Source: Acidobacteriota bacterium (lineage in GTDB: Bacteria > Acidobacteriota > Terriglobia > Acidiferrales > UBA7541). From it: DNA of 64,000 bases. A program made the translations under genes and the position numbers. The DNA is taken from positions 58,534 to 122,533 of the forward strand of contig QHYE01000006.1 of the NCBI GenBank assembly GCA_003224055.1. Direction: 5' to 3'. Shown here one piece after another: positions 19,491-27,627 of this stretch; the first letter of the stretch is position 1; the number at the start of each line of letters is the position of its first letter. The notes under the pieces were generated by a model. It did no database searches and had not been told where the DNA came from. It worked only from the letters and a program-made list of their open reading frames with translations.

Positions 19491-20279
19491 ATGCTGCGCA
19501 AATCCACCGCTCCGCTTTCTCTTGTCGTGTTATTGATGGCGATGGGCCATGCCAAGGCGGCGAACAGTCCCTCTCCGCGAATGGCAGCGATGATGTCGGC
19601 TTCGCTGCCAGATCAGACGCAACGCTTCATCGCCGTGAAGCACAAACTCGAAATTGTTGCAACGGACTTGCTCGCCGCGAGCCCTTCCGCAGGCCTCTTC
19701 CGCTCCACTGCGCGCTCACAGCAGACTGATCCGGCGAAGCCTGTTGTGGTACAGCCGGGTCCGCCGGGTAAGCCAAGCAGGACGTTGCCGCCGTCGACGA
19801 GGGCCACGCTGCCGCCGCGGTCGCGAGCGGATGCGGAGTTCATGCAGGGCATGATCATGCACCATTCGCAAGCGGTGGAGATGACGGCGCTGATTTCATC
19901 GCATACGGAGAACAAGGATCTGCGGCTGCTGGGGGCGCTGGCGGCTCGGGGAGAACGCGTGCCCATGGCGATGCCGGGAATGTCGGACATGGATATGTCG
20001 CGCGAACCGCTGGCTCTCATGCCCGGTATGCTTACGCCGGAGCAGATGAAAGCACTGCGGAAGGCGAAGGGCGCCGAGTTCGACCACTTATTTCTGACAG
20101 GGATGATTCAGCACCACGATGGCGCGCTGACCATGGTAAAGGATTTGTTCGACACTGCGGGCGCGGGGCAGGATGCCGATCTGTTCAACTTCGCGACGGA
20201 TGCGGACAATACGCAGAGGGCCGAGATCAGGATTATGCAAGCTATGTTGGAGAAAAAATCGTTAGAGGAGAAAAGATGA
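19491..20279 (+). CDS. Secreted DUF305 protein
   Basis: A 262-residue exported protein with a signal peptide (about 1-24). After a Pro/Arg-rich linker (about 80-108) comes the DUF305 four-helix domain. Its two halves each carry a metal-type motif, MIMHHSQAVEM (about 116-126) and MIQHHDGALTM (about 205-215), the hallmark of the family. A Met-rich stretch (MAMPGMSDMDM, about 163-173) between them could bind copper. DUF305 proteins are periplasmic or extracellular, often next to copper-handling genes, with no fixed function. The stop overlaps the ATG of the next gene by 4 bp, so the two are translationally coupled. Confidence 0.85.
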   Translation: MLRKSTAPLSLVVLLMAMGHAKAANSPSPRMAAMMSASLPDQTQRFIAVKHKLEIVATDLLAASPSAGLFRSTARSQQTDPAKPVVVQPGPPGKPSRTLPPSTRATLPPRSRADAEFMQGMIMHHSQAVEMTALISSHTENKDLRLLGALAARGERVPMAMPGMSDMDMSREPLALMPGMLTPEQMKALRKAKGAEFDHLFLTGMIQHHDGALTMVKDLFDTAGAGQDADLFNFATDADNTQRAEIRIMQAMLEKKSLEEKR

Positions 20280-22273
20280 ACCGAGTGTCTGCCTTTCGTG
20301 TGGTGGGGACCGCGATTGCTTTATTTTTCGGTGTGAGCCGGATGCAGGGGCAGCAGCCTCCAAAGCCGCCGCCAGCCGCGGAAGAGGACGAGGACGAGAA
20401 CCCGTTTGCTCCGGAGCCGGCTCCGACGCTGCCGGCGGGGATGACGGGGTCGGATGCGAACGATCCGCGCGCCAAGCTGACGCCGGGGCTATATGACGCC
20501 GGTGAAGCGTCGATGGGCATCAAGCACCTCGCGCTGCTCAAAAAACCTGACGCGTTTCAGCTGGGGGCCTCTGATCCCGATGATCCGAAGGTGCAGAAGA
20601 TGCTTGGCCAACTCCGCGTGGGCAACGCCTCGAAGATGCCAAAGCCGATGCAGCTGGTGGTCGCGCAGCTGGCTTTCGGGAACTCGGACTTTGCGTTCCA
20701 GGGCAACCACCTGTTCCAGGGGAATTTTTATGGCCTGAGTATCTATGACATCTCCAATCCGGCGAACACCACGTCGCTGACTTCGCTGGTTTGCCCGGGC
20801 GGGCAGGGTGATTTGTCGGTCTACAAAAACCTGCTGTTCATGTCGGTAGAGATGCCGAATGGACGCCTGGATTGCGGCGTGGAAGGCTTTCCGGCGGATC
20901 CTCCGCCGCCCGCAGGGGAAGAAAAAAAGAAAAAAGCCCCGCCGCCAGCGCAAAAGGACCGTTTCCGTGGTGTGCGGATCTTCGACATTTCCGACATCAG
21001 GAATCCGAAGCAAGTGGCAGCGGTGCAGACGTGCCGTGGATCGCATACGCATACTCTGTTGATCGATCCGCACGACAAAGACAACGTTTACATCTACGTG
21101 TCGGGCACATCGTTTGTGCGTCAACCGGAAGAACTGGCTGGGTGCTCCGGTGAAAAGCCGGACAAGGATCCGGATACGGCGCTGTTTCGTATCGAAGTGA
21201 TTAAGGTTCCGGTGGCTGCGCCGCAGGACGCGAAGGTGGTGTCCAGCCCCCGGCTATTTATCGATCCGCGGACGGGCGCGCTGAACGGCCTGAACAACGG
21301 TGGCACCCATGGCAAGAAGGGTGCGGAGAAGCCGGCGGACACGAACCAGTGCCACGACATAACGGTGTACTCGGCGATTGGCTTGGCCGCGGGCGCGTGC
21401 TCCGGAAATGGAATTGTGCTCGACATCAAGGACCCGGTACATCCGAAGCGTGTGGATGCGGTGAACGATCCGAACTATTCGTACTGGCATTCGGCTTCGT
21501 TCTCCAACGATGGGACGAAAGTCGTGTTTACCGACGAGTGGGGCGGCGGCTTGGGGGCGCGGTGCCGTCCGAACGACCCGAACAAGTGGGGCGCGGATGC
21601 GATCTTCCGTCTGAAGGACGACAAGCTAAGCTTCGCGAGCTATTACAAGCTGCCGGCTGCGCAGGGCGACACGGAGAACTGTGTGGCCCACAACGGCTCG
21701 CTGATTCCGGTCCCGGGCCGCGATATTGAAGCGCAGGCCTGGTACCAAGGCGGCATCTCCGTTGTGGACTTCACCGACCCGGCGCAACCCTTCGAGATTG
21801 CCTACTTCGACCGCGGGCCGATTGATCCGAAGATGCTGGTGCTCGGCGGCGAGTGGGCGGCATATTGGTACAACGGCTACATTTACGGTTCGGAGATTGC
21901 GCGCGGCCTGGACGTCTTTGAACTGACGCCGACCAAATTTCTGACCCAGAACGAAATCGACGCGGCGAAGGTGATTCGCGTGCCTGAGCTGAATGTGCAG
22001 AACCAACAAAAGATCGAGTGGCCTCCACAGTTGGTCGTGGCGAAGGCGTATGTGGACCAATTGTCGCGGTCGCAGGCTTTGCCGGCAAACCGAATCGCTG
22101 CCCTGCAGAAGGCGATCCAAAGCGCCGAGAGTTCGCACATGAGCCAGAGCAAGCTGGCGAAGTTGAAGCGCATGGCACCGTCATTAGAAAAGAGCGCCGC
22201 CATGGCGAAGAGCCCAGCTGACTCGGCACGGCTGCATGCCTTGGCAGATATCCTAAAGCATCCGTCAACGTAA
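20276..22273 (+). CDS. Secreted LVIVD-type beta-propeller protein
   Basis: A 665-residue exported protein with an N-terminal signal (about 1-26), an acidic/Pro-rich linker (EEDEDENPFAPEPAP), then repeated blades resembling LVIVD repeats: GLSIYDISNPANT, RGVRIFDISDIRNPKQV, GIVLDIKDPVHPKRV, GGISVVDFTDPAQPFEI, GLDVFELTPTK. A KKKK-containing insertion (about 220-230) breaks one loop. The C-terminal 90 residues are helical and Lys/Ser-rich. Such propellers are usually ligand- or protein-binding scaffolds. The 4-bp overlap with the DUF305 gene points to a joint role, perhaps one extracellular complex. Function unknown. Confidence 0.82.
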   Translation: MNRVSAFRVVGTAIALFFGVSRMQGQQPPKPPPAAEEDEDENPFAPEPAPTLPAGMTGSDANDPRAKLTPGLYDAGEASMGIKHLALLKKPDAFQLGASDPDDPKVQKMLGQLRVGNASKMPKPMQLVVAQLAFGNSDFAFQGNHLFQGNFYGLSIYDISNPANTTSLTSLVCPGGQGDLSVYKNLLFMSVEMPNGRLDCGVEGFPADPPPPAGEEKKKKAPPPAQKDRFRGVRIFDISDIRNPKQVAAVQTCRGSHTHTLLIDPHDKDNVYIYVSGTSFVRQPEELAGCSGEKPDKDPDTALFRIEVIKVPVAAPQDAKVVSSPRLFIDPRTGALNGLNNGGTHGKKGAEKPADTNQCHDITVYSAIGLAAGACSGNGIVLDIKDPVHPKRVDAVNDPNYSYWHSASFSNDGTKVVFTDEWGGGLGARCRPNDPNKWGADAIFRLKDDKLSFASYYKLPAAQGDTENCVAHNGSLIPVPGRDIEAQAWYQGGISVVDFTDPAQPFEIAYFDRGPIDPKMLVLGGEWAAYWYNGYIYGSEIARGLDVFELTPTKFLTQNEIDAAKVIRVPELNVQNQQKIEWPPQLVVAKAYVDQLSRSQALPANRIAALQKAIQSAESSHMSQSKLAKLKRMAPSLEKSAAMAKSPADSARLHALADILKHPST

Positions 22274-22609
22274 TAACATCACGCCGGCCCGCCGTAAGCG
22301 CGGTAGGCGCGTCAGACGTTAGCCCGGCGCATAAGCGCTGGGTTCGTGTGTCCAAATCCCAAGCGCCCTGGGCGCGACACATGTTGCGCGCCCCTTCTTT
22401 GGGGGTCGGACCTTTAGGCCCGACATAACGGAGCCTCCTCCGCCCCTGTCATCCCGACCGGAGCGGCCGGCTTTTTCCTCCGCTCGCGAACGCGAGCGCC
22501 GGCCGCGCACTGGAGGGATCTGCTTCGCTTCTTTTCATTCCGCCTGTTCATGACGGCCTCTGGCCCGCGTCGGGCTCGGGCGGCGCTTCTCAGAAAATCG
22601 AGGCATATC
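22274..22609. repeat. Palindrome-rich intergenic island (REP-like)
   Basis: This gene-free 336 bp is packed with hairpins. The clearest is at 22463-22506: 9-bp perfect outer arms (GCGGCCGGC / GCCGGCCGC) enclosing a second stem (GCTCGCG / CGCGAGC, loop AA) with a pyrimidine bulge. Others are AGCCCGGCGC/GCGCTGGGTT around 22321-22344, GCGCC/GGGCGC near 22367, and a GTCGG/CCGAC stem near 22408. A GTCATCCCGACCGGAGCGG stretch resembles the dispersed GTCATCC-type intergenic repeats of soil bacteria. I see no reading frame with coding character. Confidence 0.6.
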
Positions 22610-23077
22610 ATGAGTCACACATCGACTAACTCCAATTCTGTCAACGAATCCCCCATCCTCGCCGCTTGGTCCGACAGCGGCTGCAAGCATCACACTCGCA
22701 AAGGCCGCTGCCGCATGCCCATCGCCGATCCGGGCACCGGACTCTGCTCCGACCATGCTCGCCGTCGGAGCAAACGCGACGAAGCCTCCAACCTCGCCGC
22801 CGAACTCGTCGCCGGTCTCTCCGAATTCAAGTCCGCTGTCCCCATCAACGATTTCCTCTCCCGCCTCCTTCGCTTCCAGGCGCATGACCGCATCCACCCC
22901 CGCCGCGCCGCCGTCATGGCCTACACCTGCAATCTGCTCCTCCGCACCCTCCCCGCCATCGAGCACGAGCTCCGCCCCCATGACCAAGACGAACCCCGGA
23001 TCATCATCGACCTCCCTCGCCCCAGGCGCGATCCGCTCCCCAACGAATCGCCCGATCGGTCTGGCCAGACCTCATGA
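22610..23077 (+). CDS. Hypothetical small Cys/His protein
   Basis: A 155-residue protein. The N-terminal part holds CKHHTRKGRCRMPIADPGTGLCSDH (about 22-46, quoted here as the pattern C-x2-H then C, C and a final H), a probable small zinc-binding module. Then comes a helical region (ASNLAAELVAGLSEFKSAV ... INDFLSRLLRF) and a Pro/Arg-rich tail. ATG at 22610 is chosen since the Ser/Asn-rich start follows it and nothing protein-like lies upstream. I do not recognise a named family; similar short Cys/His proteins occur in Acidobacteria genomes. It is a single gene directly after the palindromic island. Confidence 0.5.
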   Translation: MSHTSTNSNSVNESPILAAWSDSGCKHHTRKGRCRMPIADPGTGLCSDHARRRSKRDEASNLAAELVAGLSEFKSAVPINDFLSRLLRFQAHDRIHPRRAAVMAYTCNLLLRTLPAIEHELRPHDQDEPRIIIDLPRPRRDPLPNESPDRSGQTS

Positions 23078-23224
23078 CGCACACGGCCCATTCCGATTCC
23101 CGGACACGCAGGGGCGAACTTCACCTCGCACCATCTTCGGCTGCCTGTTCCGGGACATTTCAGGAAAGGATTTCATTCAGGGCAGAACTGCCCGCAAACC
23201 AGGGATACTGCGTACGAGAAGAGG

Positions 23225-23704
23225 CTACTTCTTGAATAGATCTTCGAAGGCCTGCCGCGCATCGTTGTGCCGCGGCGGCGCGGCAGGCGCGGAACCGGCA
23301 GCCGATGGCTGCGAATAGGAAGTCGGCGCAGTGTCCTTCTCGACTGTCGTGCGAAATTCGTAGAACTTGCAGTCGTTCTTCGCGTCCTTCGGCGAAATGC
23401 GCTCGGGAATCGGCTGCGTGCATTCAAACTGCGCGCCGGAATCGAAGAAGCGGCACTGCTTGCAGCAATGCAATTCCTGCTGGCACTTGGGACACGTTCC
23501 GTTGGGATCGAATCCCGGCGTCAGCACCGCCCCGCAGTTCGAGCAGCGCGCGCGCGTCACCGTTCCGACCATGCGCGGCGTCCGCGGCCCGAATTGATCC
23601 GCGCCGCGCGGCCCGCCCGAGGGCGGCTTGCGGTCGTGCGTTTTTTCTTTTTTCTCGCTTTTTTCCGCGTCGCGGTACCCGCGGTGACTGTACTTTCGAT
23701 CCAC
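23225..23704 (-). CDS. Zinc-ribbon protein, hypothetical
   Basis: A 159-residue protein with three Cys clusters. CSNCGAVL and CPKCQQ (about 54-57 and 71-74) form a classic zinc ribbon, followed by CCKQCRFFDSGAQFECTQ (about 80-97), which adds a second potential site with the later CKFYEF. The N-terminal 35 residues are Lys/Arg/Gly-rich and probably disordered; the C-terminal part is Ser/Ala/Pro-rich and ends in a short helix (ARQAFEDLFKK). No known enzyme domain is seen. It may be a nucleic-acid- or ribosome-associated adaptor (inference). It is convergent with the preceding small gene. Confidence 0.6.
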   Translation of the reverse strand: MDRKYSHRGYRDAEKSEKKEKTHDRKPPSGGPRGADQFGPRTPRMVGTVTRARCSNCGAVLTPGFDPNGTCPKCQQELHCCKQCRFFDSGAQFECTQPIPERISPKDAKNDCKFYEFRTTVEKDTAPTSYSQPSAAGSAPAAPPRHNDARQAFEDLFKK

Positions 23705-23885
23705 AAACGCCTCCGTCCGCCAGTCTCGACGGACTGCAACGGCTACAACTTACGCTTTTGCGCTGTCGCGCTTGCCAACTTGGCTTTGTTCCAATCGGAT
23801 TGCTACACTCGGCCGGACTGCGCAAACATTCCTTAGAGTTTCCTTGCAGAGTTGCGTACGTCCGGGAGCGGAAGATGGGTCCTTT

Positions 23886-24191
23886 ATGTTTTTAGTCCTC
23901 TGGGAGTACGAAGTCAAGTCCGGCAGCGAAAAACAGTTCGAGGACGTATACGGCCCGGCCGGCGACTGGGCCCGTCTCTTTCGAACGGATTCGCACTACC
24001 GGGAAACCCGTCTCCTCCAGGATTCCTTTCGTTCAGATGTTTATCTCACGCTCGATTTCTGGACGTCCCGCGACTCTTACGAAAAATTCATCAGTGCTCA
24101 TAAAGCAGAGTACCAGGCGATCGACACTCTCGGCGAAAGCCTCACTGCCAACGAGCGCCGCGTCGGCGCTTACGAATCGGTGGCTCCATGA
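23886..24191 (+). CDS. Antibiotic biosynthesis monooxygenase (ABM) domain protein
   Basis: A 101-residue ferredoxin-like-fold protein. It begins with the typical ABM strand MFLVLWEYEVKSGSEKQFEDVYG, followed by GDWARLF, YRETRLLQD and YLTLDFWTSRDSYEKF, which match the beta-alpha-beta pattern and the W/Y-rich ligand face of small cofactor-free monooxygenase-like proteins. ATG at 23886 is chosen with a GGAG about 14 nt upstream. The true substrate or even catalysis is uncertain: many ABM proteins are simply stress- or quinone-related. It lies 27 bp from the convergent end of hpnE. Confidence 0.72.
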   Translation: MFLVLWEYEVKSGSEKQFEDVYGPAGDWARLFRTDSHYRETRLLQDSFRSDVYLTLDFWTSRDSYEKFISAHKAEYQAIDTLGESLTANERRVGAYESVAP

Positions 24192-24218
24192 ACTGCTGCC
24201 AGTTTCCATTGACGCGAA

Positions 24219-25673
24219 TCAGTTCTCGCCGCGAAGTGCGGCGTCGTGCGATTTTCCGAGCCACATGGCGACAAATCCGTCGGGCTCCAGATCCGGTTGG
24301 AGAAATTTCCGTGGCGCGCCGGCAACTCGCAGCACTGCTTCCGCTGCAAGATATCCGCTGCGCACTGCGCCTTCCATCGTGGCCGGCCAGCCCGTGGCGG
24401 TCCAGTCTCCCGCAAGAAACAATCCGCGCACGGATGTTTCTTGTTTCGGCCGCCAGCGATCCACTCCCGGTTCCGGCGAGAAAGTTGCGGCAGCTTCCTT
24501 TATGACCGTCGCTTTCACCAACTGCGCTTCGCGGGCGGTGGGCAGCGCGTGGCGCACTTCGCTGAGACAAAGATCAATAATTTCCTGGCGCGATTTCGGC
24601 AACAATTCGTATGACGCGCTGACCACTAATTGCAGGTACTGTCCTCCGTCTGTTTTATTTGCCCTGCCGTTTATGTCTTCATACAATTCTGTTTTGTTGA
24701 AAATCCACTGCGTCCTCGTATCGAGCAGGGTCACAAACGGTTCTTTCATCACCTGGCGGTCAAACCAGAAATGCACACCGGTGATGGGCGAAACTTTTAT
24801 TTTGTCTAAGTTCGCGAGCGACGGATCACTCTGCTTCACGCTTTCCGGCAGCAATTCCGCGAGCGCGGTGTGCGGCACGGCGAAAACGTACGCGTCTGCG
24901 TTTTCTTCTTTTCCTTCATCGAAGCGCACGGCAGCGATTTCACCGTTTTCGATTTTCAAGCCGCGAACCGACGCGCGCAGATTCACTTCCCCGCCGCGCC
25001 GTTCGATTTCGGATTTGCAGCCGTCGTACAGGTTTGCGAGCGGCACCGCGGGAACTCCCATGCGGTATCCGGTGCGGTTCGAAAGGAATGCTTTCCAAAA
25101 GACATCCACGCCAAAGCGCGCGTCGGTGCGATCCAATTCTTCATCGAGCGCGCTCACGAGCACCACGCGCCAGAATCGCTCGATCGCGCCTTGTGTTTGT
25201 CCGCGCCTGCGCAGCCACTCCAGCATGGAGACTCCGCCATTTTCTTCGAGATCCGCGGGGTGTCCTTTTGCGCCCAAAATATCCAGCATCGCGCGCGCAA
25301 TGGAAAGCTTGTCCAGCAGCGTAAGCGGAGCGAAAGCGGCGAAGGAGCCGGTCATGTGAAACGGGGCGGGAAGCATGCCGGCTTGCATTTCGCCGCGGCG
25401 GCCCTCGGGATCGAGAAAAAAAAGGCGGTCAAAGAATTTGATTTTGTCAGCAGAACCAACGCGCTTGTAAAAATCAGCGAGATTTGTGCAGCAACCGAGG
25501 GTCACGTGCTGGCAATTATCCACGTGCTCGCCGTCCGGCAACACGTAGGACGTTGCGCGGCCGCCAAGGAAGGGACGCTGTTCGAACAGGCGCACGCGCC
25601 AGCCGGATTCAGCCAGCGCGACGCCGGCTGCCAGTCCCGCCAGCCCGCCGCCGATCACGATCACGCTTTTCAA
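24219..25673 (-). CDS. hpnE: Hydroxysqualene dehydroxylase HpnE (FAD flavoprotein)
   Basis: A 484-residue flavoenzyme of the amine-oxidase/phytoene-desaturase fold that reduces hydroxysqualene to squalene, the third step of the HpnC-HpnD-HpnE route. An N-terminal FAD-binding VIVIGGGLAGLAAG (residues 4-17) is followed by the HpnE-typical FEQRPFLGGRATSY and DNCQHVTLGCCTNLADFYKRVG. The C-terminal GLFLAGDWTATGWPATMEGAVRSG is the second flavin motif. The start codon is TTG at 25673, 65 bp inside the upstream hpnCD gene; a GGAAGAG precedes it. It is the last gene of the hopanoid operon. It could be mistaken for a carotenoid desaturase, but the neighbours settle the assignment. Confidence 0.9.
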   Translation of the reverse strand: MKSVIVIGGGLAGLAAGVALAESGWRVRLFEQRPFLGGRATSYVLPDGEHVDNCQHVTLGCCTNLADFYKRVGSADKIKFFDRLFFLDPEGRRGEMQAGMLPAPFHMTGSFAAFAPLTLLDKLSIARAMLDILGAKGHPADLEENGGVSMLEWLRRRGQTQGAIERFWRVVLVSALDEELDRTDARFGVDVFWKAFLSNRTGYRMGVPAVPLANLYDGCKSEIERRGGEVNLRASVRGLKIENGEIAAVRFDEGKEENADAYVFAVPHTALAELLPESVKQSDPSLANLDKIKVSPITGVHFWFDRQVMKEPFVTLLDTRTQWIFNKTELYEDINGRANKTDGGQYLQLVVSASYELLPKSRQEIIDLCLSEVRHALPTAREAQLVKATVIKEAAATFSPEPGVDRWRPKQETSVRGLFLAGDWTATGWPATMEGAVRSGYLAAEAVLRVAGAPRKFLQPDLEPDGFVAMWLGKSHDAALRGEN

Positions 25674-27561
25674 GAATATTCTCTTCCGTGTGGCGCGCGA
25701 AACGCGCCTTGGCGATGAACATCATTTTCTCAGCTTTCGAAAGGCGCACGCGCTCACCGAACACCGCGAAATCGAGCGACTCGATGCGTCCGAGAAGCGC
25801 ACTGTATGTATGCACGAGAAGCCACAACGCGCCGCGACTGTCCTCATCGATCAATCCGAGCAAGGCACAGCCTTCTTCGTACAATTGCCAGGCGCGCTCG
25901 GATTCGAATCGCAGTAATTCGCGAACGCCGAGCGTTGCTTCGCCCCGGCCAAAATCTTCGGGCAAAACTCCGTAGCGCGCCAAATCTTCTTCGGGAATAT
26001 AGATGCGCCCGAGTTTGCAATCTTCATGCACGTCGCGAATGATGTTGGTGAGTTGAAAGGCGAGACCGAGTTTTTCAGCGAGATCAAGAGCGCGCGCCTC
26101 GCGGAAGCCGAAGACATGAGTGCAGGTAAGGCCGACGGTGCCAGCAACGCGATAGCAATATTCACGCAGGCGTTCGAACGTCGGATACGCTTGGACGGTC
26201 AAATCCATTTCCGCGCCGCTGATGAGATCGTGCAGATAGCGCGCCGGCATTTTGTACCGCTGCATGGTATCGACGAGCGCGGGCAAAATGACGGTGCTGC
26301 CGCCAAGACTTGCGGCCGGGGACGCCACTGCGGCGTTGCCGTCGAAGAGTTGCGCTTCACCCGTGATGGCTTGATCCAAGGCGGCGCGCCATTTCGCGAG
26401 GCCGCGCTGTTTTGCGGCGAGATCGGCGCCTTCGTCGGCGACATCGTCAACGAGGCGCATGAAAGCATAGAGCGCAGCGAGGGCATCGCGTTTCGAATTG
26501 GGGAGCAAGAAAAAAGCAGCGTAAAAATTGCTGCGGGAAGCGCGAGCGATGCGATGGCATTCGGCGTAGGAATCTTCGAGCACTACGCGCGTTTCGGGCA
26601 CGCCCTCTTCCGCCCGCAATGTGACGGCAACTCTCCCGGGCTTCTCCGGCTTCCGATCCAAGCCGGCCAAATACGCGAGCATGGCGCGTCCCAATAAACC
26701 TGCCTGCTTCACCTTGCTGATGGCCGGGCGATTGTGAAGCGTGTCGAAGCCCATGGCTTCAATGGCGTCGAGGACAGCCACGCCGCCGCGGCTGAACATT
26801 TCGAGGTCGATGCTGAGGCGGCCGTCCACCATTTTTGCTAGGGGCATGCCCTCGGCGAATAATTCTCGCGTGCGCGCAATCAAATCTTTCATCAAGCGGA
26901 CATACCGCTCATCGAAGCGGCGCTCGACGATATCGTTTTCGGTGAGGCCCAGCGCGGCGGCGGCATCGAGCGGAATGTAAATGCGGCCTTTTTCCAAATC
27001 GCGCGAAACGTCCTGCCAGAAATTCGCGAGCTGGAGCGCGGTGCAGGTGGCGTCAGAAAGACGCTGGCGTTGCTCGTCGCGATATCCGCACAAATACAGC
27101 ACCAGCCGCCCGACGGGATTCGCCGAGTACACGCAGTAGAGAAGCACAGAATCCCAATCGGGATAGCGCTTGACGGTTTGATCCTGCCGGAAAGCTTTCA
27201 GCAAATCCGCGAAGGGCTGTTTGGGAATATCCTTCGCGACGATAGTTTCGCGCAGCGCGACGAAGACCGGGTGTGACGGCTTTTCTTCGTAACACGCATC
27301 CAGCTCATGCTCCCACCAGCGGAGCAATTCGAGCGCGCGTGTCGCGTTGGGGACTTCGTCGCCGAGATCGTCGGCCCAGCGGCAATAGGCGTATACGTTG
27401 TAGAAATGCTGATGGAGGTTCTTCGGCAGCAGCCAGGACACAACGTTGAAATTTTCGTAGTGATGCGTGGCGAGCCAGCGGGTGTATTTCTGCGCGGCCG
27501 CGGGAGAGCAGCCGGGATTCGGGGCGTGGCGGGTGATGTCAATTTCGCCGGGGAGCAACAT
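25609..27561 (-). CDS. hpnCD: HpnC-HpnD fusion: presqualene diphosphate and hydroxysqualene synthases in one chain
   Basis: A 650-residue protein containing two complete squalene/phytoene-synthase domains. Domain 1 (about 20-300) has RWADDLGDE (D64, D65, D68) and FWQDVSRDLEKGRIYIP (D184, D188), matching HpnC. Domain 2 (about 330-620) has VDDVADEGAD (D372, D373, D376) and NIIRDVHEDCKLGRIYIP (D510, D514), matching HpnD. HpnD joins two farnesyl diphosphates to presqualene diphosphate and HpnC converts it to hydroxysqualene. The two are normally separate adjacent genes. The frame is continuous with no stop or start pattern between the domains; the junction is about 301-328 (DRKPEKPGR). The C-terminal 20 residues are Arg-rich and overlap hpnE. 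ATG at 27561. Confidence 0.9.
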   Translation of the reverse strand: MLLPGEIDITRHAPNPGCSPAAAQKYTRWLATHHYENFNVVSWLLPKNLHQHFYNVYAYCRWADDLGDEVPNATRALELLRWWEHELDACYEEKPSHPVFVALRETIVAKDIPKQPFADLLKAFRQDQTVKRYPDWDSVLLYCVYSANPVGRLVLYLCGYRDEQRQRLSDATCTALQLANFWQDVSRDLEKGRIYIPLDAAAALGLTENDIVERRFDERYVRLMKDLIARTRELFAEGMPLAKMVDGRLSIDLEMFSRGGVAVLDAIEAMGFDTLHNRPAISKVKQAGLLGRAMLAYLAGLDRKPEKPGRVAVTLRAEEGVPETRVVLEDSYAECHRIARASRSNFYAAFFLLPNSKRDALAALYAFMRLVDDVADEGADLAAKQRGLAKWRAALDQAITGEAQLFDGNAAVASPAASLGGSTVILPALVDTMQRYKMPARYLHDLISGAEMDLTVQAYPTFERLREYCYRVAGTVGLTCTHVFGFREARALDLAEKLGLAFQLTNIIRDVHEDCKLGRIYIPEEDLARYGVLPEDFGRGEATLGVRELLRFESERAWQLYEEGCALLGLIDEDSRGALWLLVHTYSALLGRIESLDFAVFGERVRLSKAEKMMFIAKARFARHTEENILEKRDRDRRRAGGTGSRRRAG

Positions 27562-27627
27562 CAGAAGAGAGATTCTCCTCGTGAAGAGCGCTCACAATGA
27601 TCGGCGGGATTCGTGCGCACGTGAAAA

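Noticed and set aside
24037..25359. 440-codon frame antisense to hpnE
   Set aside because: Ser/Arg-rich low-complexity translation with no domain pattern, opposite a well-supported gene.
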